Below are positions 24,560 to 33,462 of a DNA stretch of 47,037 nucleotides, one piece after another. Numbering within the stretch: position 1 is the first letter of the stretch; every line of letters begins with the position of its first letter. The notes beneath the pieces were generated by a model. The model was not told where the DNA came from, did not search any database, and saw only the letters and a list, made by a program, of their open reading frames with translations. A program made the position numbers and the translations under genes. The stretch spans positions 1-47,037 of the forward strand of contig CAZWPO010000022.1 in NCBI GenBank assembly GCA_964635975.1, given 5' to 3'. The DNA is from UBA5314 sp964635975 (GTDB taxonomy: Bacteria; Bacillota; Syntrophomonadia; Syntrophomonadales; Syntrophomonadaceae).

Positions 24560-24599
24560 ATAACCATAGATTGGCAGTTAACTACTGGTCTATGGTTAT
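24560..24599 (-). terminator. Terminator of the noc gene cluster
   Basis: A perfect 11-bp stem ATAACCATAGA/TCTATGGTTAT encloses an 18-nt loop that can fold further, and is followed on the minus strand by TTTTGTTGTT. It lies 33 nt after the noc stop codon. Confidence 0.78.
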
Positions 24600-24632
24600 C
24601 GTTAACCTCTTTTATCAACTACTACGGGATTT

Positions 24633-25493
24633 TTATCCTTGTATCAAGTAACGCACGTTTTCACGCCTCTTAGCTATTCTAATTATAACTTCGTATTGAG
24701 CTTCATCTTCATTTTCTAGCATATCTATATCGACACCTGTTTGTTTGGCGCGCTTAACCGTTTCTTTTATTGTATTAAGGAAAATGCGGGCATCTTTAAT
24801 AAACATTGATATGCCGTGAGTCCCGGACCTGTTTTTACTTGCTTCTTCCCTACCTTTATTCGAAAATCTTTCAATCAGATCTTCCGTTTCTTTTACAGTT
24901 AGTTCCCGTTCATATATTTGCTGCAGAACCAGCATCTGCTGTTCTGAAGAACTCAATTTCAATAGTGCCCGTGCATGCCTTTCACTAATGCTGTGCGAAT
25001 GAATAAGGCTTCGGACGGTTTCCGGTATTTTTAGCAGTCTTAATTTATTAGCTACAGCTGATTGGCTCTTGCCAACCTTTTTCGCCACATCTTCCTGGGT
25101 CAACCCAAAAACATTGACCAGAATATTATAGGCATTGGCTTCCTCAAAATAGTTCAACTCCCGGCGCTGCAGATTCTCAATAAGTGATACTGCTGCTGCT
25201 TTTTCATCACTCATTTCTTCAATTATGGCTGGAATTTCCGAATAACCGAGTTTGTAACAGGCTCTAACTCGTCTCTCGCCAGCTACTATTTGATAATTCT
25301 CACCCTGCTGACGTACTATTATCGGTTGAATGATACCATAGCTTTCAATGGATGCTGCTAGTTCTTCGATTTCATTCTCGTCAAACTCTCTTCTAGGTTG
25401 AAAAGGATTGCGCATAGTTCTATCTATTGGAATAAGTGTTACTCGCTTTTTATCCGCTTTTGCAGTCCAGCGCCCCCACGGCTTCTTAACCAT
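24633..25493 (-). CDS. noc: Nucleoid occlusion protein Noc (ParB paralogue)
   Basis: A 286-residue ParB-superfamily protein with NPFQPRREFDENEIEELAAS, the CTP motif AGERRVRAC, ENLQRRELNYFEEA and the helix-turn-helix TQEDVAKKVGKSQSAVANKLR. Position next to rsmG and mnmG and apart from parA marks it as Noc rather than a second chromosomal ParB; Noc blocks Z-ring assembly over the nucleoid. The N-terminus (MVKKPWGRW) is short, basic and amphipathic, which may serve as the membrane anchor known for Noc. ATG start, AGGAGG upstream. An alternative is an uncharacterised ParB-like regulator. Confidence 0.85.
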   Translation of the reverse strand: MVKKPWGRWTAKADKKRVTLIPIDRTMRNPFQPRREFDENEIEELAASIESYGIIQPIIVRQQGENYQIVAGERRVRACYKLGYSEIPAIIEEMSDEKAAAVSLIENLQRRELNYFEEANAYNILVNVFGLTQEDVAKKVGKSQSAVANKLRLLKIPETVRSLIHSHSISERHARALLKLSSSEQQMLVLQQIYERELTVKETEDLIERFSNKGREEASKNRSGTHGISMFIKDARIFLNTIKETVKRAKQTGVDIDMLENEDEAQYEVIIRIAKRRENVRYLIQG

Positions 25494-25505
25494 TACTCGC
25501 TCCTC

Positions 25506-26153
25506 CTATAATGGTCTTTTCATTGGTATTCCCACCCTGCGTGGATATTGTTGAGAAGTTGACCAGCCTTTTTCCACCACCACCAGGGTGCGGTCGAATT
25601 CATCCATGAGGTTATAGCTATGAACGCAACTTATTTGAGCGTTCATCTTTTCCATTGCATTGCCTGCCTCCGATATCTCATTGGCGTAATTACGCCCTTT
25701 CCACATTACCACTTTACCCTGCAGTGTTATCAGCGGGATACAGTACTCAAGCAGCACTCTAATAGGCGCTACAGCGCGGCTTGTGCAAAGATCATACTTC
25801 TCCCGATGTCTTTCTTCATGCCCAATTTCTTCGGCTCGTTTTACTATCACATTCACATTTTCGAGTTTTAATACTTCTTTTACTCGTATCAAGAAATCCG
25901 CTTTCTTGTGGTCTGATTCGAGTAGAGTAATCTTGCATTCGTCAACTGCCAGAGCCAAAACCATACCTGGAAACCCAGCCCCGCTTCCAATATCAATAAG
26001 GCTCTTCCCTGATATGCTCATAAAGGTCAAAATGGCAAGGCTGTCGAGAATATGCTTTTCAACTTCATTTTCCGGATTGCGGCGGCTTACCAGGTTTTGA
26101 CGCTGATTTTCATCCAGAAGCATCTGTTTGTAGGTCTTTACTTTATATTCCAC
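25506..26153 (-). CDS. rsmG: 16S rRNA (guanine527-N7)-methyltransferase RsmG
   Basis: A 215-residue SAM-dependent methyltransferase with SLIDIGSGAGFPGMVLALA (SAM motif I, about residues 50-68), SRAVAPIRVLLEYCIPL and the C-terminal YPRRVGIPMKRPL, all typical of RsmG, which methylates G527 in the 530 loop of 16S rRNA. The GTG start directly follows an in-frame stop (the mnmG stop), so the protein really is about 20 residues shorter at the N-terminus than relatives of about 240 residues. Nine nt separate it from mnmG. Confidence 0.94.
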   Translation of the reverse strand: MEYKVKTYKQMLLDENQRQNLVSRRNPENEVEKHILDSLAILTFMSISGKSLIDIGSGAGFPGMVLALAVDECKITLLESDHKKADFLIRVKEVLKLENVNVIVKRAEEIGHEERHREKYDLCTSRAVAPIRVLLEYCIPLITLQGKVVMWKGRNYANEISEAGNAMEKMNAQISCVHSYNLMDEFDRTLVVVEKGWSTSQQYPRRVGIPMKRPL

Positions 26154-26162
26154 TTGTTCCTT

Positions 26163-28037
26163 CTATTTCCTTCTTTTTTTCTCTAAATTAATGAGTAAAA
26201 CATTTATATCAGCCGGATTAACCCCGGATATTCTGGATGCTTGCCCTATCGATACCGGCCTAACACTCTCAAGCTTCTGATAGGCTTCATTGGAAAGACC
26301 GTATACCTCATGGTAATCCAGGTCGGTCGGAATAACTCGCTCCTCCAGTTTCTCAAACCGAGCTACCTGCTCTTCCTGCTTCTTTATATATCCTTCATAT
26401 TTAGCCTGAAGCTCAAGCTGTTCTAATATATCGATATCCTGGGTTTCCATTAAACCATGCGCAATGAATTTTTCTATTTTTATTTCAGGTCGGCGCAAAA
26501 GCTCCCACAGTGAAACTCGATCCCTAAGCGGGGCAGATCCGCTAGCGTTCAAAAGCTCTTCTATTTTGGCGTCTCCAGGAGTATATGTGCTGCCTTTCAA
26601 TTCCTGGCCCTTTTCTTTAAGAATATTGAGCTTTTCATTGTACTTGTCCCAACGCAGGTCGCTGACCAAGCCGATATGTCTTCCCTTTTCACAGAGCCGC
26701 AGGTCAGCATTGTCCTGCCTGAGGAGCAGGCGGTATTCTGCACGCGAGGTTAGGAGTCTATATGGTTCTTCGTTCTCCTTGGTAATGAGGTCATCTATCA
26801 TAACCCCGATGTAGGCTTCGCTTCTCTTTAATATGAAAGGTTCTTTTTCCTGAACCTTGAGCGCGGCATTAATTCCTGCCATCAGGCCCTGGGCTGCGGC
26901 TTCTTCGTATCCAGACGTTCCATTTATCTGTCCGGCTGTAAACAGACCATCAATCTTTTTGCATTCCAGACTCAATTTTAACTGGGAAGGAATCACATAG
27001 TCATATTCTATGGCATAGCCGGTTCGAATGATCTTGGCATTCTCAAGCCCTTTTATGCTGTGCAGGACCTGAATCTGCACATCCTCCGGCAAGCTGGTAT
27101 TCAAACCCTGGACATACATTTCATCGGTATGGCGCCCTTCCGGTTCAATGAACAATTGATGAGCGTCCTTATGGGCAAAACGAACCACCTTATCCTCAAA
27201 AGATGGGCAATATCTGGGACCTCTTCCCTTTATTACACCGGTAAACATAGGCGCTCTATCCAGATTGTCCATTACCACCTTATGGGTGAGTGCATTACTG
27301 TGAGTCAGCCAGCAGGAAATCTGCTCGCGTTCTCTTCGCGGGCTGAGATATGAAAAGCGAAGAGGCTTAGGATCGCCTGGTTGCTCTATCATTTTTGAAA
27401 AGTCAACACTTTTTCTATCGATGCGGGGCGGAGTACCCGTTTTAAATCTACCCAACTCTAGGCCAAGACCGCTTAGACTATCTGACAGGCGTCGGGCAGG
27501 AAATTGATTCCCCGGACCCCCTTCGTAGATAACGTCGCCAATTATTATGCGGCCTTTCAAGTAGGTTCCCGAAGTAACAACTATTGTCTTGGTCGAAAAA
27601 CGAGCTCCTGTTTTTGTTATAACAGCTTTCACCTGAGCTCGCTGTGCTTCAATTTCTTCAACTTCGGCCATTAAGATATCCAACCGTTGCTGGTTTTGCA
27701 GGGTGTCCAGCATTTCCCTATAATATTCATGTTTGTCAGCCTGGGCGCGAAGTGCTTGGACCGCAGGTCCTTTGCCGGTATTTATCATCCTGATCTGAAT
27801 ATTGGCCTTATCTATATTTATTCCCATTTCCCCGCCTAAAGCGTCGATCTCCCTTACAACCTGCGCTTTTGCCGGTCCGCCAATGGACGGATTGCAAGGC
27901 ATTTGTGCTATAGTCTCAAGATTAAGTGTAATCATCAATGTCTGGCATCCCATTCGAGATGCTGCCAGAGCAGCTTCACAGCCTGCATGTCCCGCTCCAA
28001 TCACAATAACATCGTATTCTCCTGCCTGGTAAATCAT
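26163..28037 (-). CDS. mnmG: tRNA uridine-34 5-carboxymethylaminomethyl enzyme MnmG (GidA)
   Basis: A 624-residue FAD enzyme that, with MnmE, modifies the wobble uridine of several tRNAs. It opens with the dinucleotide-binding motif VIGAGHAGCEAALAASRMG, then PCNPSIGGPAKAQVVREIDALGGEMG and GTYLKGRIIIGD, and ends with the helical MnmE-binding domain (ISGVNPADINVLLINLEK). ATG start with GGAGGAGAA upstream. It lies 21 nt after mnmE and before rsmG. Confidence 0.98.
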   Translation of the reverse strand: MIYQAGEYDVIVIGAGHAGCEAALAASRMGCQTLMITLNLETIAQMPCNPSIGGPAKAQVVREIDALGGEMGINIDKANIQIRMINTGKGPAVQALRAQADKHEYYREMLDTLQNQQRLDILMAEVEEIEAQRAQVKAVITKTGARFSTKTIVVTSGTYLKGRIIIGDVIYEGGPGNQFPARRLSDSLSGLGLELGRFKTGTPPRIDRKSVDFSKMIEQPGDPKPLRFSYLSPRREREQISCWLTHSNALTHKVVMDNLDRAPMFTGVIKGRGPRYCPSFEDKVVRFAHKDAHQLFIEPEGRHTDEMYVQGLNTSLPEDVQIQVLHSIKGLENAKIIRTGYAIEYDYVIPSQLKLSLECKKIDGLFTAGQINGTSGYEEAAAQGLMAGINAALKVQEKEPFILKRSEAYIGVMIDDLITKENEEPYRLLTSRAEYRLLLRQDNADLRLCEKGRHIGLVSDLRWDKYNEKLNILKEKGQELKGSTYTPGDAKIEELLNASGSAPLRDRVSLWELLRRPEIKIEKFIAHGLMETQDIDILEQLELQAKYEGYIKKQEEQVARFEKLEERVIPTDLDYHEVYGLSNEAYQKLESVRPVSIGQASRISGVNPADINVLLINLEKKRRK

Positions 28038-28058
28038 TTGTACAGATTCTCCTCCTGC

Positions 28059-29444
28059 CTATTTTCCGATGCAAAATTCCTTAAAAACCCGATCAAGCAC
28101 TTCTTCTTTTATGTTTCTACCACTGATCTCTCCCAAAGACTCAAGTACTCCCCAGAGATCGACTGCTAAACAGTCAATAGATACTTCTCCCAAATTATTC
28201 ATTATAACTTGCATATTTATCATTGCTTTTTCCAGTGCCTCTTTTTGCCTGAGGTTCAACATAAATTCAAGATCATCCAACCCAGTTTTTCCTGATAAGG
28301 CTATTTCCTCGATGGTTTTCTCGAGCTCCTCCAGACCCCTTTCTTCTTTGACTGAGCCCAGGATTAGTTTGTATCCAGCAAACTTACGCTGCAGATCATC
28401 CTTGTCTATTTTTTTATCTTGTAGATCATCTTTGTTAACCATTATTATTAGATTGCTCTGGACGACACTTCTGAATATTTGATCGTCCTCTTCACTTAAG
28501 CCAGCTCCAAAATCCAGTAAGAAAATAACTATATCTGCTTCCTTAATAGCCCTTCGTGATTTCTCAACCCCAATACGCTCGACCAGATCATCTGTTTCTC
28601 TGATCCCTGCTGTATCCATTATTTTCACAGGTATTCCCCTGATACTTATATAATCTTCAATAATATCTCTTGTTGTTCCAGGTATATGGGTCACAATCGC
28701 TTTATCCTTTTTTAGCAGTAAATTCAGCAGGCTGGACTTACCCACATTGGGCTTTCCCCCTATAGCTACGGTGATCCCTTCTCGATAGATTTCACCCCGT
28801 TGACCCGCTCGCTGGATCTTTTCCAATGCTTTGATCTGTGTTTTAATCATCCCCGCAATCGTTTTGTATTCGGGTTCCCCCACATCATCTGGGAAATCAA
28901 TACTGGCTTCCAGCATTGCCTGGATGCCAACCAGATCTTCTTCAAGCTGGTTGATTTGTGTGCGTACCTGTCCTCCCAGCTGCCTCATTGCCAGGCTTAG
29001 CGCTTTCTCTGTCTTTGCCCTGATGATATCGATTACTGCCTCCGCCTGACTCACATCGAGCCTCCCGTTAAGAAAAGCCCGGCGGGTAAACTCACCTGCT
29101 TCAGCTATCCGCACACTCTTGCTCAATATGAGCTGCAAACAACGGCGGGCGGGAAGAATCCCTCCATGACAGTTTATTTCTACCACATCTTCGCCGGTGT
29201 AGCTTTTAGGCTTGAGCATCAACCCTAGCAGCACTTCATCAATTTTATCTCCATTGTCATCTACAATCCAGCCCAGCGTAAGACTGTAGCCGCTCTTTTC
29301 CTCAATTCTAACTCCGGCCTGATAGGGTTTAAATATCTGACCTATTATTTTTACTACGTTTTCACCGCTCATTCTGATAATAGCTATACCGCCTTCTCCG
29401 GGAGGCGTAGCCAGGGCCGCTATATCATTTAGAATGTTACTCAC
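28059..29444 (-). CDS. mnmE: tRNA modification GTPase MnmE (TrmE)
   Basis: A 461-residue three-domain protein: N-terminal tetrahydrofolate-binding domain (about 1-120), helical domain, an inserted G domain with GKPNVGKSSLLNLL (about 227-240), DTAGIRE and NKDD motifs, and the C-terminal C-x-G-K (CIGK) catalytic tail. Works with MnmG on tRNA wobble uridines. The start is GTG (protein MSNILNDIAAL). First gene of mnmE-mnmG-rsmG-noc, with a candidate promoter at 29595-29622. Confidence 0.97.
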   Translation of the reverse strand: MSNILNDIAALATPPGEGGIAIIRMSGENVVKIIGQIFKPYQAGVRIEEKSGYSLTLGWIVDDNGDKIDEVLLGLMLKPKSYTGEDVVEINCHGGILPARRCLQLILSKSVRIAEAGEFTRRAFLNGRLDVSQAEAVIDIIRAKTEKALSLAMRQLGGQVRTQINQLEEDLVGIQAMLEASIDFPDDVGEPEYKTIAGMIKTQIKALEKIQRAGQRGEIYREGITVAIGGKPNVGKSSLLNLLLKKDKAIVTHIPGTTRDIIEDYISIRGIPVKIMDTAGIRETDDLVERIGVEKSRRAIKEADIVIFLLDFGAGLSEEDDQIFRSVVQSNLIIMVNKDDLQDKKIDKDDLQRKFAGYKLILGSVKEERGLEELEKTIEEIALSGKTGLDDLEFMLNLRQKEALEKAMINMQVIMNNLGEVSIDCLAVDLWGVLESLGEISGRNIKEEVLDRVFKEFCIGK

Positions 29445-29583
29445 TGCCTTTCTTCTGAAAGATGTAGGTAGTATATTTCTTTTTGTCTATACTTCCTAGC
29501 TCGCTGCTATTAACTATTAATATTTTCTGCCTGCGACTAGGGCTCAATTAATATTTTCTCTTCCTCTGTAACATATAAGTATA

Positions 29584-29622
29584 ACCTTATTATAATCTTA
29601 TAAGGTATGGTATCTATTTCAA
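29584..29622 (-). promoter_or_regulatory. Candidate mnmE promoter with overlapping inverted repeat
   Basis: Minus-strand TTGAAA (29617-29622) and TAAGAT (29595-29600) are 16 nt apart. The inverted repeat ACCTTAT (29584-29590) and ATAAGGT (29600-29606) straddles the -10 element with a 9-nt spacer, which could be an operator. The rest of the 29445-29669 gap is AT-rich and holds two copies of ATTAATATTTTCT; no gene seen. Confidence 0.45.
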
Positions 29623-29669
29623 TAGTTGTTTACACTTTGCTGCATCTTAGCCTAAATTAATTTTAAAAA

Positions 29670-29696
29670 AACAGACCCTCTACTTGAGGGTCTGTT
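29670..29696 (-). terminator. Terminator of the rpmH-rnpA-yidD-yidC-jag operon
   Basis: AACAGACCCTC / GAGGGTCTGTT hairpin followed on the minus strand by seven T residues, 20 nt past the jag stop codon. A textbook intrinsic terminator. Confidence 0.93.
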
Positions 29697-29716
29697 CTAC
29701 TTCTTAGCTGTTGTTA

Positions 29717-30343
29717 TTATTTTTTTAAGGCAATAACAACCTTTCGGTTTGGCTCATCACCCATTGAGTAGGTGGTGATCGATGGATCGGACTGAAGCGT
29801 TGTGTGTACGATCCTTCTTTCCTGGGAGGTCATTGGTCTCATTACTACGTTCTTCCTGGTCTTCTTTACTTTATCGGAAAGGCGTAGGGCCAGTGCTTCC
29901 AACGAATCCTCGCGCTTTTTCCGGTAATCTTCAACATCAAGCATGACTCTGATTTTCTCTTCACGGTTGCGATTAACAATCAGACCAACAATAAACTGAA
30001 CAGCATTTAAGGTTTCGCCTTTTCGCCCAATGAGCAGGCCCATATCATTGCCGACTATGTTTATCCTGACCCTCTCTTCTTCCATCTCGATGCCGTTTAT
30101 CTGGTAATCGATTCTCATTTTATCAAGTATTTCTTCCACTACATTCCGGACTATGTTTTCGGGTTTGTCCCGTCTTGTGACCCTGACTACGGCCGGCTTT
30201 TTTCCTAAACCCAATAATCCTTTGCTCGGCTCCTCTATAACCTCCACAGTTACATCATCAATCTCGCAGCCCAGGTCGTCAAGTGCGCCTTTTATGGCTT
30301 CATCAATGTTTTTTCCCTTTTTTTCTACGGTTTGGAGCTCCAT
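29717..30343 (-). CDS. jag: Jag (SpoIIIJ-associated RNA-binding protein, KhpB-like)
   Basis: A 208-residue protein with the three expected parts: N-terminal Jag domain (KNIDEAIKGALDDLGCE...), a KH domain (VRINIVGNDMGLLIGRKGETLNAVQFI, about 90-120) and a C-terminal R3H domain (MTSQERRIVHTTLQSDP). KH-R3H Jag proteins bind RNA and affect cell-wall synthesis or sporulation in Firmicutes. ATG start with GGAGGAAAG. Its first 41 nt lie within the end of yidC. Confidence 0.95.
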   Translation of the reverse strand: MELQTVEKKGKNIDEAIKGALDDLGCEIDDVTVEVIEEPSKGLLGLGKKPAVVRVTRRDKPENIVRNVVEEILDKMRIDYQINGIEMEEERVRINIVGNDMGLLIGRKGETLNAVQFIVGLIVNRNREEKIRVMLDVEDYRKKREDSLEALALRLSDKVKKTRKNVVMRPMTSQERRIVHTTLQSDPSITTYSMGDEPNRKVVIALKK

Positions 30344-31133
30344 TTATTATCTTTCCTCCTTTGTCCCTCCTCGCATCCTTTTCTTCTGCGGACTCGTCTG
30401 TCTCCGCCGAATCCGACAGGTCCAAATCCTGGGTTTCAAGCGCTACATCATTCCCTATTTTCTTTTTTGAATTGATGGAGCTGTTAACGTAAAGCTGCTG
30501 GGCTATGCTTAAAATATTAAACGTAACCCAGTACAGTGGCAGACCTGCAGGAACCGTTGTCCCGGATATGTATCCAATAAATAACGGCATCATGTACAAC
30601 ATAGTCTTTTGGGTCGGGTCGTTTGCGTCAGCCATGGATATTTTTTGCTGCCAGTAGGTTGTACCAGCCACCAGGACTGGCAGAATCCATGTCAATAAAT
30701 ATGGGTCCTGGGTTTTTGCTCCTATATTTATGCCAAAAAACATTACATGGCTAACCGGGACATCGAGCAGTGCAGTTGTGGACAGATTGATCAAGGACTG
30801 GTAAAAAGCAAACAATATCGGCATTTGAATCAATAAGGGCAGACATCCCCCAAATGGATTAACCCCATGCTCTTTATAGAGCTCAGCCATCTTTTTCTGC
30901 ATGGTCTGGGGATCTTCTTTATATCTTTCCTGGATTTCTTTCATGCGCGGTTGAATTACTTGCAGTTCACGCATTGATTTCATCTGTTTATGGGTAAGAG
31001 GATACAATACGAGTTTAATAGCGATAGAAAACAGAATAATAGCAAGGCCATAATTGGGAATACCTATGCTATCAGTCAGTTTATACATGTAAACGATCAT
31101 GGTTGTAAACCAGTGTACAAATTCAGCCCACAT
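30303..31133 (-). CDS. yidC: Membrane insertase YidC/Oxa1 (SpoIIIJ)
   Basis: A 276-residue insertase with about five membrane spans: the first after WAEFVHWFTTMIVYMYKLTD, the conserved LVLYPLTHKQMKSMRELQVI block with the cytoplasmic charged hairpin, GGCLPLLIQMPILFAFY, and LPLYWVTFNILSIAQQ. A positive residue of the hydrophilic groove is present as Lys (IAIKLVLYPL). It lacks a clear lipoprotein signal, as in many clostridial homologues. The C-terminal tail is acidic then strongly basic (RRKKGKKH) and its coding sequence overlaps the jag start by 41 nt. Confidence 0.96.
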   Translation of the reverse strand: MWAEFVHWFTTMIVYMYKLTDSIGIPNYGLAIILFSIAIKLVLYPLTHKQMKSMRELQVIQPRMKEIQERYKEDPQTMQKKMAELYKEHGVNPFGGCLPLLIQMPILFAFYQSLINLSTTALLDVPVSHVMFFGINIGAKTQDPYLLTWILPVLVAGTTYWQQKISMADANDPTQKTMLYMMPLFIGYISGTTVPAGLPLYWVTFNILSIAQQLYVNSSINSKKKIGNDVALETQDLDLSDSAETDESAEEKDARRDKGGKIINGAPNRRKKGKKH

Positions 31134-31205
31134 ATTCTTCCTGCTTACCTTTTAAGCGGTGATGCAGGTCTCACCTCCTTTGCGTAGCTTTCTTCAAGTC
31201 CCAGA

Positions 31206-31415
31206 TCAAGGGACTGGGTCGTATCCCCCCGCATGAAAAGGATGGCATTTTCCAAGCCTTACCAGGGTATACCCTATTCCTTTTATTACTCCATGCCTAT
31301 TAATCGCCTCGATGGAATAATTCGAACAGGAGGGATAGAAACGACAGGACGGACGCTTAAAAAAGGTTGCTCGTTGATATATTTTAATCACAAAAATCAA
31401 CAGTCTTTTTATCAT
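31206..31415 (-). CDS. yidD: Membrane protein insertion efficiency factor YidD
   Basis: A 69-residue protein of the YidD family: IYQRATFFKRPSCRFYPSCS with the conserved cysteines, and later LVRLGKCHPFHAGGYDPVP. It assists YidC-dependent membrane insertion. ATG start overlaps the rnpA stop (ATGA), so the two are coupled; yidC follows after about 70 nt. Confidence 0.96.
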   Translation of the reverse strand: MIKRLLIFVIKIYQRATFFKRPSCRFYPSCSNYSIEAINRHGVIKGIGYTLVRLGKCHPFHAGGYDPVP

Positions 31416-31744
31416 AGACCGGCCTTCTTCATAATATTAAGAAAATCCTTCTCCAGGTCTTTGTAACTGGTGCCAAATATTTTATGGCGGGCAATTACAA
31501 CTATGTTACAACGCCCTTTAAGCTTGTCTTTATTGTGCCTTATTATTTCCCTGATCTGTCTTTTAACGCGGTTTCTTCTGACCGCATTTCCTACCTTCTT
31601 GCTGACTACTATGCCAAACCTGCTGACATCCAATGGACTGGGGCGCAGGTAGATCAGTAAATAACGGCCGCCCATTTTTTTACCAAGCTTATATATATTA
31701 TTGTATTCTTTTCCAGTTCTTATTCTAAATTGCCGACCTAGCAT
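31412..31744 (-). CDS. rnpA: Ribonuclease P protein component
   Basis: A 110-residue basic protein. The RNR signature is seen as VGNAVRRNRVKRQIREIIR (about 51-69), and FGIVVSKKVG precedes it. Binds RNase P RNA to mature tRNA 5' ends. ATG start with AGGGAAG upstream; 40 nt after rpmH. Confidence 0.97.
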   Translation of the reverse strand: MLGRQFRIRTGKEYNNIYKLGKKMGGRYLLIYLRPSPLDVSRFGIVVSKKVGNAVRRNRVKRQIREIIRHNKDKLKGRCNIVVIARHKIFGTSYKDLEKDFLNIMKKAGL

Positions 31745-31784
31745 CGTTCTTCCCTAATAAAATAAAAGGTCGTCTCTCCACGAC

Positions 31785-31919
31785 CTATGCACAGATAGCT
31801 TTTCTTCCTTTTTTCCTTCGGCTGGTTATTACTTTTCTTCCACCTGCGGTGGACATTCTCTTTCTGAAACCATGTACTTTTTTTCTCTGACGGTTCTTGG
31901 GTTGAAATGTCCTTTTCAT
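31785..31919 (-). CDS. rpmH: 50S ribosomal protein L34
   Basis: A 44-residue, very basic protein missed by size cut-offs: it starts MKRTFQPKNRQRKKVHGFRK, continues RMSTAGGRKVITSRRKKGRK and ends AICA, the exact length and pattern of L34. The ATG at 31919 has a weak purine-rich upstream (GAGGAAGACAAAG). A longer open frame on the same strand in another phase is a shadow. First gene of the operon ending with jag, and first gene on the minus strand next to dnaA. Confidence 0.97.
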   Translation of the reverse strand: MKRTFQPKNRQRKKVHGFRKRMSTAGGRKVITSRRKKGRKAICA

Positions 31920-31956
31920 CTTTGTCTTCCTCTCTCAATATTTACGACACTTTATA

Positions 31957-31986
31957 ATTATATTGATTCGCGCCCGTAACTGTCAA
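31957..31986 (-). promoter_or_regulatory. Promoter of rpmH operon
   Basis: Minus strand TTGACA (31981-31986) and TATAAT (31957-31962), both perfect hexamers, with 18 nt between. Start near 31950, about 30 nt before the rpmH ATG. Confidence 0.87.
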
Positions 31987-32151
31987 GAAAGATGCCTCCT
32001 TTAACCCTTCTATTTTTTGTGCTGGTCTGCTAAAATTATACTATATTTGCACCTAAAAGGCTGTGGCAGGTCTTATGGCTTTTGTTATCTCTTTATCCAC
32101 AGTTCTTTTTTTTGACTTTTTCACATTTCCACATCAACAGGAGGCTTTGTC
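31987..32151. other. oriC: Part of the putative replication origin (rpmH-dnaA gap)
   Basis: This gap holds a perfect DnaA box TTATCCACA at 32093-32101, followed by a T-rich stretch, and separates divergently transcribed rpmH and dnaA where gene strand bias flips. A weak promoter for dnaA (TTGTGC at about 32019, TACTAT about 16 nt later) is possible. The box count is low, so the functional origin may include the dnaA-dnaN gap. Confidence 0.55.
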
Positions 32152-33462
32152 ATGGTCCAGGATATTGACTACTCAACTATATGGAACAAGGTTCTACAGT
32201 CTATTAAAGAAGAAATTGATCCTGGAAGCTTTGACATATGGTTCTCTATGCTTAGTTTTTCTAGTTTTCGCGACGGATCATTGCACGTGCGAGTTCCCAA
32301 CGCGCTGACCAAGGAATGGATCGAATCCCGCTATTTAGATACTATTCAAAAACATCTGCACCGCCTGGGCGGCAATTCCTTATCTATAAAACTAATAAGT
32401 GATAATCAAAGCGAGAAGGAACACGGCTTTGCTTCATTGAACTCTAAATATACTTTTGATTCTTTTGTGGTTGGCAACAGCAACCGTTTTGCTCATGCAG
32501 CTTCATTTGCCGTAGCTGAGTCTCCTTCCCGGGCTTACAATCCCCTTTTTATTTATGGCGGTGTCGGTTTGGGTAAAACTCATCTCATGCAGGCTATAGG
32601 CCATCATATTCTTCTAAAATATAATAATTTTTCGGTTGTTTACGTTTCTTCTGAGCAGTTTACCAATGAGCTTATCAGTTCGATAAAAGATGATAACACG
32701 TCAGGTTTTCGCAATAAATATCGGAATATAGATGTGCTGCTCATAGATGACATACAGTTTCTAGCCGGGAAAGAAAGAACTCAGGAAGAATTTTTCCACA
32801 CTTTCAACACCCTTTATGAAGCTAATAAACAGGTTGTAATATCGAGCGACCGTCCTCCTAGGAATATCCCTACCCTTGAAGACCGCCTCCGTTCTCGTTT
32901 TGAATGGGGTCTAATAACAGATATTCAACCACCTGATCTTGAAACCAGGATAGCTATACTTCGAAAAAAAGCTCAGGCTGACAAATTGAATATTCCTTAT
33001 GATGTACTTGATTATATCGCCAATTACATCGACTCAAACATACGCGAATTGGAAGGCGCGCTTGTACGTTTGGTGGCTTACGCCACACATAACCACAAAA
33101 CCCTTAATCTATCTACCGCAAGCGAAGCATTAAAAGATATTCTGCCTCCTCCCCGGCCCAAAAAGATTACTATTGAAATGATTCAAAAAGCAGTAGCTAA
33201 ATATTATGATTTAGAATTATCAGAAATTCTTTCCAAAAAGCGTAACAAGCAGATGGTTTTTCCTCGACATGTCGCTATGTACTTATGCCGTAAACTCACT
33301 GATGCTTCCTATCCCCAAATAGGCGACCAGTTCGGTGGAAGGGATCATACTACTGTTATTCACGCGATGGAAAAAATGGAAAGACAGGTAGTAGAAGACC
33401 GTGATTTAGCGGCAACTATCGAAAAATTGCTGAAGAAAATAGACTCCAATTATGGAGCTTGA
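32152..33462 (+). CDS. dnaA: Chromosomal replication initiator DnaA
   Basis: A 436-residue DnaA: N-terminal protein-interaction domain (about 1-85), AAA+ ATPase with GGVGLGKTHLMQAIG (Walker A) and LLIDDIQFLAGKERTQEEFFHTFN (Walker B), and the C-terminal DNA-binding domain with the signature FGGRDHTTVIHAMEK. It opens the origin at DnaA boxes. ATG with CAGGAGG 7 nt upstream. First gene of the plus-strand half. Confidence 0.98.
   Translation: MVQDIDYSTIWNKVLQSIKEEIDPGSFDIWFSMLSFSSFRDGSLHVRVPNALTKEWIESRYLDTIQKHLHRLGGNSLSIKLISDNQSEKEHGFASLNSKYTFDSFVVGNSNRFAHAASFAVAESPSRAYNPLFIYGGVGLGKTHLMQAIGHHILLKYNNFSVVYVSSEQFTNELISSIKDDNTSGFRNKYRNIDVLLIDDIQFLAGKERTQEEFFHTFNTLYEANKQVVISSDRPPRNIPTLEDRLRSRFEWGLITDIQPPDLETRIAILRKKAQADKLNIPYDVLDYIANYIDSNIRELEGALVRLVAYATHNHKTLNLSTASEALKDILPPPRPKKITIEMIQKAVAKYYDLELSEILSKKRNKQMVFPRHVAMYLCRKLTDASYPQIGDQFGGRDHTTVIHAMEKMERQVVEDRDLAATIEKLLKKIDSNYGA

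Noticed and set aside
24633..25493. Second chromosomal ParB
   Set aside because: Location beside rsmG/mnmG, separation from parA and the Noc-like N-terminus favour Noc, although not proven.
31738..31938. A 66-residue open frame on the minus strand over rpmH
   Set aside because: The L34 sequence in another phase of the same strand is an exact family match, so this longer frame is a shadow.
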